From Antedon bifida (Eukaryota; Echinodermata; Crinoidea; Comatulida; Antedonidae), in NCBI GenBank assembly GCA_963402885.1, contig OY727103.1, positions 10,814,085-10,878,084 on the forward strand: DNA of 64,000 nt. Reading direction: 5' to 3'. Positions 10,802-23,886 of this stretch are shown one piece after another; the first letter of the stretch is position 1, and every line of letters starts with the position of its first letter. The notes beneath the pieces are model-generated. The model was not told where the DNA came from. It saw nothing but the letters and a program-made list of their open reading frames with translations, and did not search any database. The position numbers and the translations under genes were made by a program.

Positions 10802-13020
10802 ACAATAGCTTAATATCGTATTTGGAGACGTTTTAAACCATTTTGTGCATTTCGATGAAACTTTTCACACAAAACATAAAAGTGCACAAAATAGCTTCAA
10901 ATCGCATTTGTAGACGTTTTAGACCATTTTGTGCATTTCGAAACAACTTTTCACACAAAAACATCAAAGTGCATACAATAGCTTAATATCGTATTTGGAG
11001 ACGTTTTAGACCATTTTGTGCATTTCGATGAAACTTTTCACCCAAAACATAAAAGTGCACAAAATAGCTTCAAATCGCATTTGGAGACATTTTTGACAAA
11101 TTTGTGCATTTCGATAAAACTTTTTACACAAAAACAACAAAGTGCATACAATAGCTTAATATCGTATTTGGAGACGTTTTAGACCATTTTGTGCATTTCG
11201 ATGAAACTTTTCAAACAAAAACATCAATGTGCATACAACAGCTTATTATCGCATTTGGAGACGTTTTAGACCATTTTGTGCATTTCGAAAAAACTTTTCA
11301 CACAAAAAAATCAAAGTGCATACAATAGCTTAATATCGTATTTGGAGACGTTTTAGACCATTTTGTGCATTTCGATGAAACTTTTCACACAAAACCATCA
11401 AAGTGCATAAAATAGCTTCAAATCGCATTTGCAGACGTTTTAGACCATTTTGTGCATTTCGATGAAACTTAGTTACACAAAAACATCAAAGTGCTCAAAA
11501 TCACATTTGAAACCGTTTTAGACCATTTCGAGCATTTCTATAAAACTTTTGACACAAAACATCAAAATGCACAAAATAGCTTCAAATCGCATTTGGAGAC
11601 GTTTTAGACCATTTTGTGCATTTCGAAGAAACTTTTCACACAAAAACAACAAAGTGCATACAATATCTTAATATCGTATTTGGAGACGTTTTAGACCACT
11701 TTGTGCATTTCGATGAAACTTTTCACACACAACATCAAAGTGCACAAAATAGCTTCAAATCGCATTTGGAGACGTTTTAGACCATTTTGTGCGTTTTATT
11801 ACACAAAACATCAAAGTGCACAAAATAGCTTAATATGGCATTTGGAGACGTTTTAGACCATTTTGTGCATTTCGATGAAAATTGGTTACACAAAAACATC
11901 AAAGTGCACAAAAGAGTTCCAAATCGCATTTGGAGACGTTTTAGACCATTTTGTGCATTTCGAAAAAACTTTTCACACAAAAACATAAAAGTGCATACAA
12001 TAGCTTAATATCGTATTTGGAGGCGTTTTAGACCATTTTGTGCATTTCGATGAAACTTTTCACCCAAAACATAAAAGTGCACAAAATAGCTTCAAATCGC
12101 ATTTGGAGACATTTTTGACCAATTTGTGCATTTCGATGAAACTTTTTACACAAAAACAACAAAGTGCATACAATAGCTTAATATCGTATTTGGAGACGTT
12201 TTAGACCATTTTGTGCATTTCGATGAAACTTTTCAAACAAAAACATCAATGTGCATACAACAGCTTATTATCGCATTTGGAGACGTTTTAGACCATTTTG
12301 TGCATTTCGAAAAAACTTTTCACACAAAAACATTAAAGTGCATACAATAGCTTAATATCGTATTTGGAGACGTTTTAGACCATTTTGTGCATTTCGATGA
12401 AACTTTTCACACAAAAACATAAAAGTGCATACAATAGCTTAATATCGTATTTGGAGGCGTTTTAGACCATTTTGTGCATTTCGATGAAACTTTTCACCCA
12501 AAACATAAAAGTGCACAAAATAGCTTCAAATCGCATTTGGAGACATTTTTGACCAATTTGTGCATTTCGATGAAACTTTTTACACAAAAACAACAAAGTG
12601 CATACAATAGCTTAATATCGTATTTGGAGACGTTTTAGACCATTTTGTGCATTTCGATGAAACTTTTCAAACAAAAACATCAATGTGCATACAACAGCTT
12701 ATTATCGCATTTGGAGACGTTTTAGACCATTTTGTGCATTTCGAAAAAACTTTTCACACAAAAACATCAAAGTGCATACAATAGCTTAATATCGTATTTG
12801 GAGACGTTTTAGACCATTTTGTGCATTTCGATGAAACTTTTCACACAAAACCATCAAAGTGCATAAAATATCTTCAAATCGCATTTGCAGACGTTTTAGA
12901 CCATTTTGTGCATTTCGATGAAACTTAGTTACACAAAAACATCAAAGTGCTTAAAATCACATTTGAAACCGTTTTAGACCATTTCGAGCATTTCTATAAA
13001 ACTTTTGACACAAAACATCA
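10085..13020 (+). repeat. HOR block R, copy 1
   Basis: This 2.9 kb block matches 34407-37342 (offset 24322) and 43811-46746 (offset 33726). Together with 8998-10084 it forms a 4.0 kb match to 42724-46746. Markers are cgaaacaacttttc, the acatttttgacaaatttg core, cacacaaaaaaatc, the gctcaaaatcac D form, the ccactttgtgc monomer and cacaaaaacattaaag. All three copies part at 13021/37343/46747, where copy 1 goes into aaatgcacaaaagagctcc and the others into aagtgcacaaaagaactc. Confidence 0.88.
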
Positions 13021-13035
13021 AAATGCACAAAAGAG

Positions 13036-13054
13036 CTCCAAATCGCATTTGGAG
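13036..13054. repeat. 8 bp stem, 3 nt loop dyad at class E monomer boundary
   Basis: ctccaaat at 13036-13043, loop cgc, then atttggag at 13047-13054 form a perfect short hairpin across the monomer boundary. It occurs wherever the class E linker is gagctcc (for example near 13626, 14216, 25025, 25615, 40698, 50347, 54508, 55098, 60557, 61155 and 61745). The gagttcc form keeps a 7 bp stem and the class A form keeps 5 bp (caaat/atttg). This is too short and isolated to call a terminator: no T-run exit or gene is nearby. Confidence 0.75.
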
Positions 13055-13150
13055 ACGTTTTAGACCATTTTGAGCATTTCGAAAAAACTTTTCACTCAAA
13101 AACATCAAAGTGCATACAATAGCTTAATATAGTATTTGGAGACGTTTTAG

Positions 13151-14330
13151 ACCATTTTGTGCATTTCGATGATACTTTTCACACAAAACATCAAAGTGCA
13201 CAAAATAGCTTCAAATCGCATTTGGAGACGTTTTAGACCATTTTGTGCATTTCGATGAAACTTGATTACACAAAAACATCAAAGTGCTTAAAATCACATT
13301 TGAAACCGTTTTAGAACATTTTGAGCATTTCGAAAAAACATGTTAACATAAAAACACCAAAGTGCTTAGAATAGCTTTAAAACGGATTTGGAGACGTTTT
13401 AGACCATTTTGTGCATTTCGATGAAACTTTTCACACAAAAACAACAAAGTGCATACAATATCTTAATATCGTATTTGGAGACGTTTTAGACCATTTTGTG
13501 CATTTCGATGAAACTTAGTTACACAAAAAAATCAAAGTGCTTAAAATCACATTTGAAACCGTTTTAGACCATTTCGATCATTTCTATAAAACTTTTGACA
13601 CAAAACATCAAAGTGCACAAAAGAGCTCCAAATCGCATTTGGAGACGTTTTAGACCATTTTGTGCATTTCGAAAAAACTTTTCACACAAAAACATCAAAG
13701 TGCATACAATAGCTTAATATCGTATTTGGAGACGTTTTAGACCATTTTGTGCATTTCGATGAAACTTTTCACACAAAACATCAAAGTGCACAAAATAGCT
13801 TCAAATCGCATTTGGAGACGTTTTAGACCATTTTGTGCATTTCGATGAAACTTGATTACACAAAAACATCAAAGTGCTTAAAATCACATTTGAAACCGTT
13901 TTAGAACATTTTGAGCATTTCGAAAAAACATGTTAACATAAAAACACCAAAGTGCTTAGAATAGCTTTAAAACGGATTTGGAGACGTTTTAGACCATTTT
14001 GTGCATTTCGATGAAACTTTTCACACAAAAACAACAAAGTGCATACAATATCTTAATATCGTATTTGGAGACGTTTTAGACCATTTTGTGCATTTCGATG
14101 AAACTTAGTTACACAAAAAAATCAAAGTGCTTAAAATCACATTTGAAACCGTTTTAGACCATTTCGATCATTTCTATAAAACTTTTGACACAAAACATCA
14201 AAGTGCACAAAAGAGCTCCAAATCGCATTTGGAGACGTTTTAGACCATTTTGTGCATTTCGAAAAAACTTTTCACACAAAAACATCAAAGTGCATACAAT
14301 AGCTTAATATCGTATTTGGAGACGTTTTAG
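13151..14330 (+). repeat. 590 bp 7-mer HOR, two tandem copies (first locus)
   Basis: Units 13151-13740 and 13741-14330 are nearly identical; position 13173 (gatac versus gaaac) is the one difference I noted. The seven monomers in order are A, D, G, B with the atatctt linker, D with acttagttac, E with gagctcc, and B. The divergent class G monomer makes the HOR easy to track. A more diverged third relative precedes it at about 12560-13150. The second unit exits near 14338 into the ccattttttgc monomer. Confidence 0.92.
13340..13349. repeat. Palindrome atgttaacat in class G monomer
   Basis: A perfect 10 bp palindrome sits in the class G monomer, which reads cgaaaaaacatgttaacat then aaaaacaccaaagtgcttag. 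It occurs nine times, starting at 13340, 13930, 24739, 25329, 40412, 50063, 54814, 60871 and 61461. Three pairs are spaced exactly 590 bp and three are single. The ordinary monomer has cttttcacacaaaa at this place, so G is a diverged monomer kept as a fixed member of the HOR. Confidence 0.9.
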
Positions 14331-14337
14331 ACCATTT

Positions 14338-15130
14338 TTTGCATTTCGATAAAACTTTTCACACAAAACATTAAAGTGCACAAAATAGCTTCAAATCGCA
14401 TTTGGAGACGTTTTAGACCATTTTGTGCATTTCGATGAAAATTGGTTACACAAAAACATCAAAGTGCACAAAAGAGTTCCAAATCGCATTTGGAGACGTT
14501 TTAGACCATTTTGTGCATTTCGAAAAAACTTTTCACACAAAAACATCAAAGTGCATACAATAGCTTAATATCGTATTTGGAGACGTTTTAGACCATTTTT
14601 TGCATTTCGATGAAACTTTTCACACAAAACATAAAAGTGCATAAAATAGCTTCAAATCGCATTTGGAGACGTTTTAGACCATTTTGTGCATTTCGAAGAA
14701 ACTTTTCACACAAAAACAACAAAGTGCATACAATATCTTAATATCGTATTTGGAGACGTTTTAGACCACTTTGTGCATTTCGATGAAACTTTTCACACAC
14801 AACATCAAAGTGCACAAAATAGCTTCAAATCGCATTTGGAGACGTTTTAGACCATTTTGTGCGTTTTATTACACAAAACATCAAAGTGCACAAAATAGCT
14901 TAATATCGCATTTGGAGACGTTTTAGACCATTTTGTGCATTTCGAAAAAACTTGATTACACAAAAATATCAAAGTGCTTAAAATCACATTTGAAACCGTT
15001 TTAGACCATTTTGAGCATTTCGATAAAACTTTTCACACAAAAACAAAAAAGTGCATACAATAGCTTAATATCGTATTTGGAGACGTTTTAGACCATTTTG
15101 TGCATTTCGATGAAACTTTTCACACAAAAA
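14338..15130 (+). repeat. Post-590 bp segment with short monomers
   Basis: This segment matches 25737-26529 (offset 11399), 61869-62661 and 1838-2630. Order: ccattttttgc with cattaaag, E with gaaaattgg, B, A, the ccactttgtgc monomer, A, the gcgttttattacac 76 bp monomer, D, and cacacaaaaacaaaaaag. It is a constant flank of the class G HOR. Confidence 0.85.
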
Positions 15131-16486
15131 CAACAAAGTGCATACAATATCTTAATATCGTATTTGGAGACGTTTTAGACCATTTTGTGCATTTCGATGA
15201 AACTTAGTTACACAAAAAAATCAAAGTGCTTAAAATCACATTTGAAACCGTTTTAGACCATTTCGATCATTTCTATAAAACTTTTGACACAAAACATCAA
15301 AGTGCACAAAAGAGCTCCAAATCGCATTTGGAGACGTTTTAGACCATTTTGTGCATTTCGAAAAAACTTTTCACACAAAAACATCAAAGTGCATACAATA
15401 GCTTAATATCGTATTTGGAGACGTTTTAGACCATTTTGTGCATTTCGATGAAACTTTTCACACAAAACATAAAAGTGCACAAAATAGCTTCAAATCGCAT
15501 TTGTAGACGTTTTAGACCATTTTGTGCATTTCGAAAAAACTTTTCACACAAAAACATCAAAGTGCATACAATAGCTTAATATCGTATTTGGAGACGTTTT
15601 AGACCATTTTGTGCATTTCGATGAAACTTTTCACCCAAAACATAAAAGTGCACAAAATAGCTTCAAATCGCATTTGGAGACATTTTTGACCATTTTGTGC
15701 ATTTCGATGAAACTTTTTACACAAAAACAACAAAGTGCATACAATAGCTTAATATCGTATTTGGAGACGTTTTAGACAATTTTGTGCATTTCGATGAAAC
15801 TTTTCAAACAAAAACATCAATGTGCATACAACAGCTTATTATCGCATTTGGAGACGTTTTAGACCATTTTGTGCATTTCGAAAAAACTTTTCACACAAAA
15901 ACATCAAAGTGCATACAATAGCTTAATATCGTATTTGGAGACGTTTTAGACCATTTTGTGCATTTCGATGAAACTTTTCACACAAAAACATAAAAGTGCA
16001 TACAATAGCTTAATATCGTATTTGGAGACGTTTTAGACCATTTTGAGCATTTCGATAAAACTTTTCACACAAAACATTAAAGTGCACAAAATAGCTCCAA
16101 ATCGCATTTGAGACGTTTTAGACCATTTTGTGCATTTCGAAAAAACTTTTCACACAAAAACATCAAAGTGCCTACAATAGCTTAATATCGTATTTGGAGA
16201 CGTTTTAGACCATTTTGTGCATTTCGATGAAACTTTTCACACAAAAACATAAAAGTGCATACAATAGCTTAATATCGTATTTGGAGACGTTTTAGACCAT
16301 TTTGTGCATCTTTATGAAACTTTTCACCCAAAACATAAAAGTGCACAAAATAGCTTCAAATCGCATTTGGAGACATTTTTGACCAATTTGTGCATTTCGA
16401 TGAAACTTTTCACACAAAAACATAAAAGTGCATAAAATAGCTTAATATCGTATTTGGAGACGTTTTAGACCATTTTGTGCATTTCG
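15131..16486 (+). repeat. Patchwork segment from several HOR sources
   Basis: Three pieces are joined. 15131-15438 repeats 14032-14339 (offset 1099), jumping back into the 590 bp HOR after the B monomer. 15440-16044 matches 713-1317 (offset 14727) and also the end of the window from about 63384. From 16045 the sequence changes to gagcatttcgataaaac and the hybrid linker atagctccaaatcgcatttg near 16090, then the private variant gcatctttatgaaac near 16308. Every piece is ordinary satellite; only the order is unusual. Confidence 0.8.
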
Positions 16487-19400
16487 ATAAAACTTTTCAC
16501 ACAAAAACATCAAAGTGCATACAATAGCTTAATATCGTATTTGGAGACGTTTTAGACCATTTTGTGCATTTCAATGAAACTTTTCACACAAAACAACAAA
16601 GTGCACAAAATAGCTTCAAATCGCATTTGGAGACGTTTTAGACCATTTTGTGCATTTCGAAAAAACTTGATTACACAAAAATATCAAAGTGCTTAAAATC
16701 ACATTTGAAACCGTTTTAGACCATTTTGAGCATTTCGATAAAACTTTTCACACAAAACATTAAAGTGCACAAAATAGCTTCAAATCGCATTTGGAGACGT
16801 TTTAGACCATTTTGTGCATTTCGATGAAACTTGGTTACACAAAAACATCAAAGTGCACAAAAGAGTTCCAAATCGCATTTGGAGACGTTTTACACCAATT
16901 TGTGCATTTCGAAAAAACTTTTCACACAAAAACATCAAAGTGCATACAATAGCTTAATATCGTATTTGGAGACGTTTTAGACCATTTTGTGCATTTCGAT
17001 GAAACTTTTCACACAAAACATAAAAGTGCACAAAATAGCTTCAAATCGCATTTGTAGACGTTTTAGACCATTTTGTGCATTTCGAAAAAACTTTTTACAC
17101 AAAAACATCAAAGTGCTTAAAATCACATTTGAAACCGTTTTAGACCATTTTGAGCATTTCGATAAAACTTTTCACACAAAACATTAAAGTGCACAAAATA
17201 GCTTCAAATCGCATTTGGAGACGTTTTAGACCATTTTGTGCATTTCGATGAAACTTGGTTACACAAAAACATCAAAGTGCACAAAAGAGTTCCAAATCGC
17301 ATTTGGAGACGTTTTACACCATTTTGTGCATTTCGAAAAAACTTTTCACACAAAAACATCAAAGTGCATACAATAGCTTAATATCGTATTTGGAGACGTT
17401 TTAGACCATTTTGTGCATTTCGATGAAACTTTTCACACAAAACATAAAAGTGCACAAAATAGCTTCAAATCGCATTTGTAGACGTTTTAGACCATTTTGT
17501 GCATTTCGAAAAAACTTTTTACACAAAAACATCAAAGTGCATACAATAGCTTAATATCGTATTTGGAGACGTTTTAGACCATTTTGTGCATTTCGATGAA
17601 ACTTTTCACCCAAAACATAAAAGTGCACAAAATAGCTTCAAATCGCATTTGGAGACATTTTTGATCATTTTGTGCATTTCGATGAAACTTTTTACACAAA
17701 AACAACAAAGTGCCTACAATAGCTTAATATCGTATTTGGAGACGTTTTAGACAATTTTGTGCATTTCGATGAAACTTTTCAAACAAAAACATCAATGTGC
17801 ATACAACAGCTTATTATCGCATTTGGAGACGTTTTAGACCATTTTGTGCATTTCGAAAAAACTTTTCACACAAAAACATCAAAGTGCATACAATAGCTTA
17901 ATATCGTATTTGGAGACGTTTTAGACCATTTTGTGCATTTCGATGAAACTGTTCACACAAAAACATAAAAGTGCATACAATAGCTTAATATCGTATTTGG
18001 AGACGTTTTAGACCATTTTGTGCATTTCGATAAAACTTTTCACCCAAAACATAAAAGTGCACAAAATAGCTTCAAATTGCATTTGGAGACATTTTTGACC
18101 AATTTGTGCATTTCGATGAAAGTTTTCAAACAAAAACATCAATGTGCATACAACAGCTTATTATCGCATTTGGAGACGTTTTAGACCATTTTGTGCATTT
18201 CGAAAAAACTTTTCACACAAAAACATCAAAGTGCATACAATAGCTTAATATCGTATTTGGAGACGTTTTAGACCATTTTGTGCATTTCGATGAAACTTTT
18301 CACACAAAAACATAAAAGTGCATACAATAGCTTAATATCGTATTTGGAGGCGTTTTAGACCATTTTGTGCATTTCGATGAAACTTTTCACCCAAAACATA
18401 AAAGTGCACAAAATAGCTTCAAATCGCATTTGGAGACATTTTTGACCAATTTGTGCATTTCGATGAAACTTTTTACACAAAAACAACAAAGTGCATACAA
18501 TAGCTTAATATCGTATTTGGAGACGTTTTAGACCATTTTGTGCATTTCGATGAAACTTTTCAAACAAAAACATCAATGTGCATACAACAGCTTATTATCG
18601 CATTTGGAGACGTTTTAGACCATTTTGTGCATTTCGAAAAAACTTTTCACACAAAAACATCAAAGTGCATACAATAGCTTAATATCGTATTTGGAGACGT
18701 TTTAGACCATTTTGTGCATTTCGATGAAACTTTTCACACAAAAACATAAAAGTGCATACAATAGCTTAATATCGTATTTGGAGGCGTTTTAGACCATTTT
18801 GTGCATTTCGATGAAACTTTTCACCCAAAACATAAAAGTGCACAAAATAGCTTCAAATCGCATTTGGAGACATTTTTGACCAATTTGTGCATTTCGATGA
18901 AACTTTTTACACAAAAACAACAAAGTGCATACAATAGCTTAATATCGTATTTGGAGACGTTTTAGACCATTTTGTGCATTTCGATAAAACTTTTCACACA
19001 AAAACATCAAAGTGCATACAATAGCTTAATATCGTATTTGGAGACGTTTTAGACCATTTTGTGCATTTCAATGAAACTTTTCACACAAAACAACAAAGTG
19101 CACAAAATAGCTTCAAATCGCATTTGGAGACGTTTTAGACCATTTTGTGCATTTCGAAAAAACTTGATTACACAAAAATATCAAAGTGCTTAAAATCACA
19201 TTTGAAACCGTTTTAGACCATTTTGAGCATTTCGATAAAACTTTTCACACAAAACATTAAAGTGCACAAAATAGCTTCAAATCGCATTTGGAGACGTTTT
19301 AGACCATTTTGTGCATTTCGATGAAACTTGGTTACACAAAAACATCAAAGTGCACAAAAGAGTTCCAAGTCGCATTTGGAGACGTTTTACACCAATTTGT

Positions 19401-21566
19401 GCATTTCGAAAAAACTTTTCACACAAAAACATCAAAGTGCCTACAATAGCTTAATATCGTATTTGGAGACGTTTTAGACCATTTTGTGCATTTCGATGAA
19501 ACTTTTCACACAAAACATAAAAGTGCACAAAATAGCTTCAAATCGCATTTGTAGACGTTTTAGACCATTTTGTGCATTTCGAAAAAACTTTTTACACAAA
19601 AACATCAAAGTGCTTAAAATCACATTTAAAACCGTTTTAGACCATTTTGAGCATTTCGATAAAACTTTTCACACAAAACATTAAAGTGCACAAAATAGCT
19701 TCAAATCGCATTTGGAGACGTTTTAGACCATTTTGTGCATTTCGATGAAACTTGGTTACACAAAAACATCAAAGTGCACAAAAGAGTTCCAAATCGCATT
19801 TGGAGACGTTTTACACCATTTTGTGCATTTCGAAAAAACTTTTCACACAAAAACATCAAAGTGCATACAATAGCTTAATATCGTATTTGGAGACGTTTTA
19901 GACCATTTTGTGCATTTCGATGAAACTTTTCACACAAAACATAAAAGTGCACAAAATAGCTTCAAATCGCATTTGTAGACGTTTTAGACCATTTTGTGCA
20001 TTTCGAAAAAACTTTTTACACAAAAACATCAAAGTGCATACAATAGCTTAATATCGTATTTGGAGACGTTTTAGACCATTTTGTGCATTTCGATGAAACT
20101 TTTCACCCAAAACATAAAAGTGCACAAAATAGCTTCAAATCGCATTTGGAGACATTTTTGACCATTTTGTGCATTTCGATGAAACTTTTTACACAAAAAC
20201 AACAAAGTGCCTACAATAGCTTAATATCGTATTTGGAGACGTTTTAGACAATTTTGTGCATTTCGATGAAACTTTTCAAACAAAAACATCAATGTGCATA
20301 CAACAGCTTATTATCGCATTTGGAGACGTTTTAGACCATTTTGTGCATTTCGAAAAAACTTTTCACACAAAAACATCAAAGTGCATACAATAGCTTAATA
20401 TCGTATTTGGAGACGTTTTAGACCATTTTGTGCATTTCGATGAAACTGTTCACACAAAAACATAAAAGTGCATACAATAGCTTAATATCGTATTTGGAGA
20501 CGTTTAGACCATTTTGTGCATTTCGATAAAACTTTTCACCCAAAACATAAAAGTGCACAAAATAGCTTCAAATCGCATTTGGAGACATTTTTGACCAATT
20601 TGTGCATTTTGATGAAACTTTTTACACAAAAACAACAAAGTGCATACAATAGCTTAATATCGTATTTGGAGACGTTTTAGACCATTTTGTGCATTTCGAT
20701 GAAAGTTTTCAAACAAAAACATCAATGTGCATACAACAGCTTATTATCGCATTTGGAGACGTTTTAGACCATTTTGTGCATTTCGAAAAAACTTTTCACA
20801 CAAAAACATCAAAGTGCATACAATAGCTTAATATCGTATTTGGAGACGTTTTAGACCATTTTGTGCATTTCGATGAAACTTTTCACACAAAAACATAAAA
20901 GTGCATACAATAGCTTAATATCGTATTTGGAGGCGTTTTAGACCATTTTGTGCATTTCGATGAAACTTTTCACCCAAAACATAAAAGTGCACAAAATAGC
21001 TTCAAATCGCATTTGGAGACATTTTTGACCAATTTGTGCATTTCGATGAAACTTTTTATACAAAAACAACAAAGTGCATACAATAGCTTAATATCGTATT
21101 TGGAGACGTTTTAGACCATTTTGTGCATTTCGATGAAACTTTTCAAACAAAAACATCAATGTGCATACAACAGCTTATTATCGCATTTGGAGACGTTTTA
21201 GACCATTTTGTGCATTTCGAAAAAACTTTTCACACAAAAACATCAAAGTGCATACAATAGCTTAATATCGTATTTGGAGACGTTTTAGACCATTTTGTGC
21301 ATTTCGATGAAACTTTTCACACAAAAACATAAAAGTGCATACAATAGCTTAATATCGTATTTGGAGGCGTTTTAGACCATTTTGTGCATTTCGATGAAAC
21401 TTTTCACCCAAAACATAAAAGTGCACAAAATAGCTTCAAATCGCATTTGGAGACATTTTTGACCAATTTGTGCATTTCGATGAAACTTTTTACACAAAAA
21501 CAACAAAGTGCATACAATAGCTTAATATCGTATTTGGAGACGTTTTAGACCATTTTGTGCATTTCG
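16487..21566 (+). repeat. 2,497 bp tandem duplication of the 5-7.5 kb series
   Basis: Unit 1 is 16487-18983 and unit 2 starts at 18984. Position x in unit 1 matches x+2497 up to 18119. There unit 1 lacks exactly one 87 bp monomer that is present at 20617-20703, after which 18122-18983 matches 20705-21566. Both units match 5009 onward in block Q. Unit 2 also has a one-base deletion (cgtttagacc) near 20502. The junction at 18984 is inside tttcga/taaaac, a position shared by the recombining monomers. Confidence 0.87.
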
Positions 21567-23886
21567 ATGAAACTTTTCAAACAAAAACATCAATGTGCAT
21601 ACAACAGCTTATTATCGCATTTGGAGACGTTTTAGACCATTTTGTGCATTTCGAAAAAACTTTTCACACAAAAACATCAAAGTGCATACAATAGCTTAAT
21701 ATCGTATTTGGAGACGTTTTAGACAATTTTGTGCATTTCGATGAAACTTTTCACACAAAACCATCAAAGTGCATAAAATATCTTCAAATCGCATTTGCAG
21801 ACGTTTTAGACCATTTTGTGCATTTCGATGAAACTTAGTTACACAAAAACATCAAAGTGCTTAAAATCACATTTGAAACCGTTTTAGACCATTTCGAGCA
21901 TTTCTATAAAACTTTTGACACAAAACATCAAAGTGCACAAAAGAACTCAAAATCGCATTTGGAGACGTTTTAGACCATTTTGAGCATTTCGAAAAAACTT
22001 TTCACTCAAAAACATCAAAGTGCATACAATAGCTTAATATAGTATTTGGAGACGTTTTAGACCATTTTGAGCATTTCGATAAAACTTTTCACACAAAACA
22101 TTAAAGTGCACAAAATAGCTTCAAATCGCATTTGGAGACGTTTTAGACCATTTTGTGCATTTCGATGAAACTTTTCACACAAAAACATAAAAGTGCATAC
22201 AATAGCTTAATATCGTATTTGGAGGCGTTTTAGACCATTTTGTGCATTTCGATGAAACTTTTCACCCAAAACATAAAAGTGCACAAAATAGCTTCAAATC
22301 GCATTTGGAGACATTTTTGACCAATTTGTGCATTTCGATGAAACTTTTTACACAAAAACAACAAAGTGCATACAATAGCTTAATATCGTATTTGGAGACG
22401 TTTTAGACCATTTTGTGCATTTCGATGAAACTTTTCAAACAAAAACATCAATGTGCATACAACAGCTTATTATCGCATTTGGAGACGTTTTAGACCATTT
22501 TGTGCATTTCGAAAAAACTTTTCACACAAAAACATCAAAGTGCATACAATAGCTTAATATCGTATTTGGAGACGTTTTAGACCATTTTGTGCATTTCGAT
22601 GAAACTTTTCACACAAAACCATCAAAGTGCATAAAATATCTTCAAATCGCATTTGCAGACGTTTTAGACCATTTTGTGCATTTCGATGAAACTTAGTTAC
22701 ACAAAAACATCAAAGTGCTTAAAATCACATTTGAAACCGTTTTAGACCATTTCGAGCATTTCTATAAAACTTTTGACACAAAACATCAAAGTGCACAAAA
22801 GAACTCAAAATCGCATTTGGAGACGTTTTAGACCATTTTGAGCATTTCGAAAAAACTTTTCACTCAAAAACATCAAAGTGCATACAATAGCTTAATATAG
22901 TATTTGGAGACGTTTTAGACCATTTTGAGCATTTCGATAAAACTTTTCACACAAAACATTAAAGTGCACAAAATAGCTTCAAATCGCATTTGGAGACGTT
23001 TTAGACCATTTTGTGCATTTCGATGAAACTTTTCACACAAAAACATAAAAGTGCATACAATAGCTTAATATCGTATTTGGAGGCGTTTTAGACCATTTTG
23101 TGCATTTCGATGAAACTTTTCACCCAAAACATAAAAGTGCACAAAATAGCTTCAAATCGCATTTGGAGACATTTTTGACCAATTTGTGCATTTCGATGAA
23201 ACTTTTTACACAAAAACAACAAAGTGCATACAATAGCTTAATATCGTATTTGGAGACGTTTTAGACCATTTTGTGCATTTCGATGAAACTTTTCAAACAA
23301 AAACATCAATGTGCATACAACAGCTTATTATCGCATTTGGAGACGTTTTAGACCATTTTGTGCATTTCGAAAAAACTTTTCACACAAAAACATCAAAGTG
23401 CATACAATAGCTTAATATCGTATTTGGAGACGTTTTAGACCATTTTGTGCATTTCGATGAAACTTTTCACACAAAACCATCAAAGTGCATAAAATATCTT
23501 CAAATCGCATTTGCAGACGTTTTAGACCATTTTGTGCATTTCGATGAAACTTAGTTACACAAAAACATCAAAGTGCTTAAAATCACATTTGAAACCGTTT
23601 TAGACCATTTCGAGCATTTCTATAAAACTTTTGACACAAAACATCAAAGTGCACAAAAGAACTCAAAATCGCATTTGGAGACGTTTTAGACCATTTTGAG
23701 CATTTCGAAAAAACTTTTCACTCAAAAACATCAAAGTGCATACAATAGCTTAATATAGTATTTGGAGACGTTTTAGACCATTTTGAGCATTTCGATAAAA
23801 CTTTTCACACAAAACATTAAAGTGCACAAAATAGCTTCAAATCGCATTTGGAGACGTTTTAGACCATTTTGTGCATTTCGATGAAA
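21313..23886 (+). repeat. 858 bp 10-mer HOR, three tandem copies
   Basis: Units are 21313-22170, 22171-23028 and 23029-23886, each 858 bp. The ten monomers run: B with ggaggcg, A with acatttttgaccaa, B, C, B, the accatc monomer with tttgcagacg, D with acttagttac, E with gaactca, B with atatagtattt, and A. A clear difference is agacaatttt in unit 1 (near 21722) versus agaccatttt in units 2 and 3. The third unit exits at 23887 into cttggttac. This is the cleanest multi-copy HOR in the window. Confidence 0.93.

Noticed and set aside
13036..13054. Hairpin ctccaaat-cgc-atttggag as a transcription terminator.
   Set aside because: The stem is short, no T-run follows directly, no transcription unit precedes it, and it recurs as part of the class E linker.
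13340..13349. atgttaacat palindrome as an operator or integration site.
   Set aside because: It lies in a repeated satellite monomer with no gene nearby. It is explained as a feature of class G, so it is annotated only as a palindrome.
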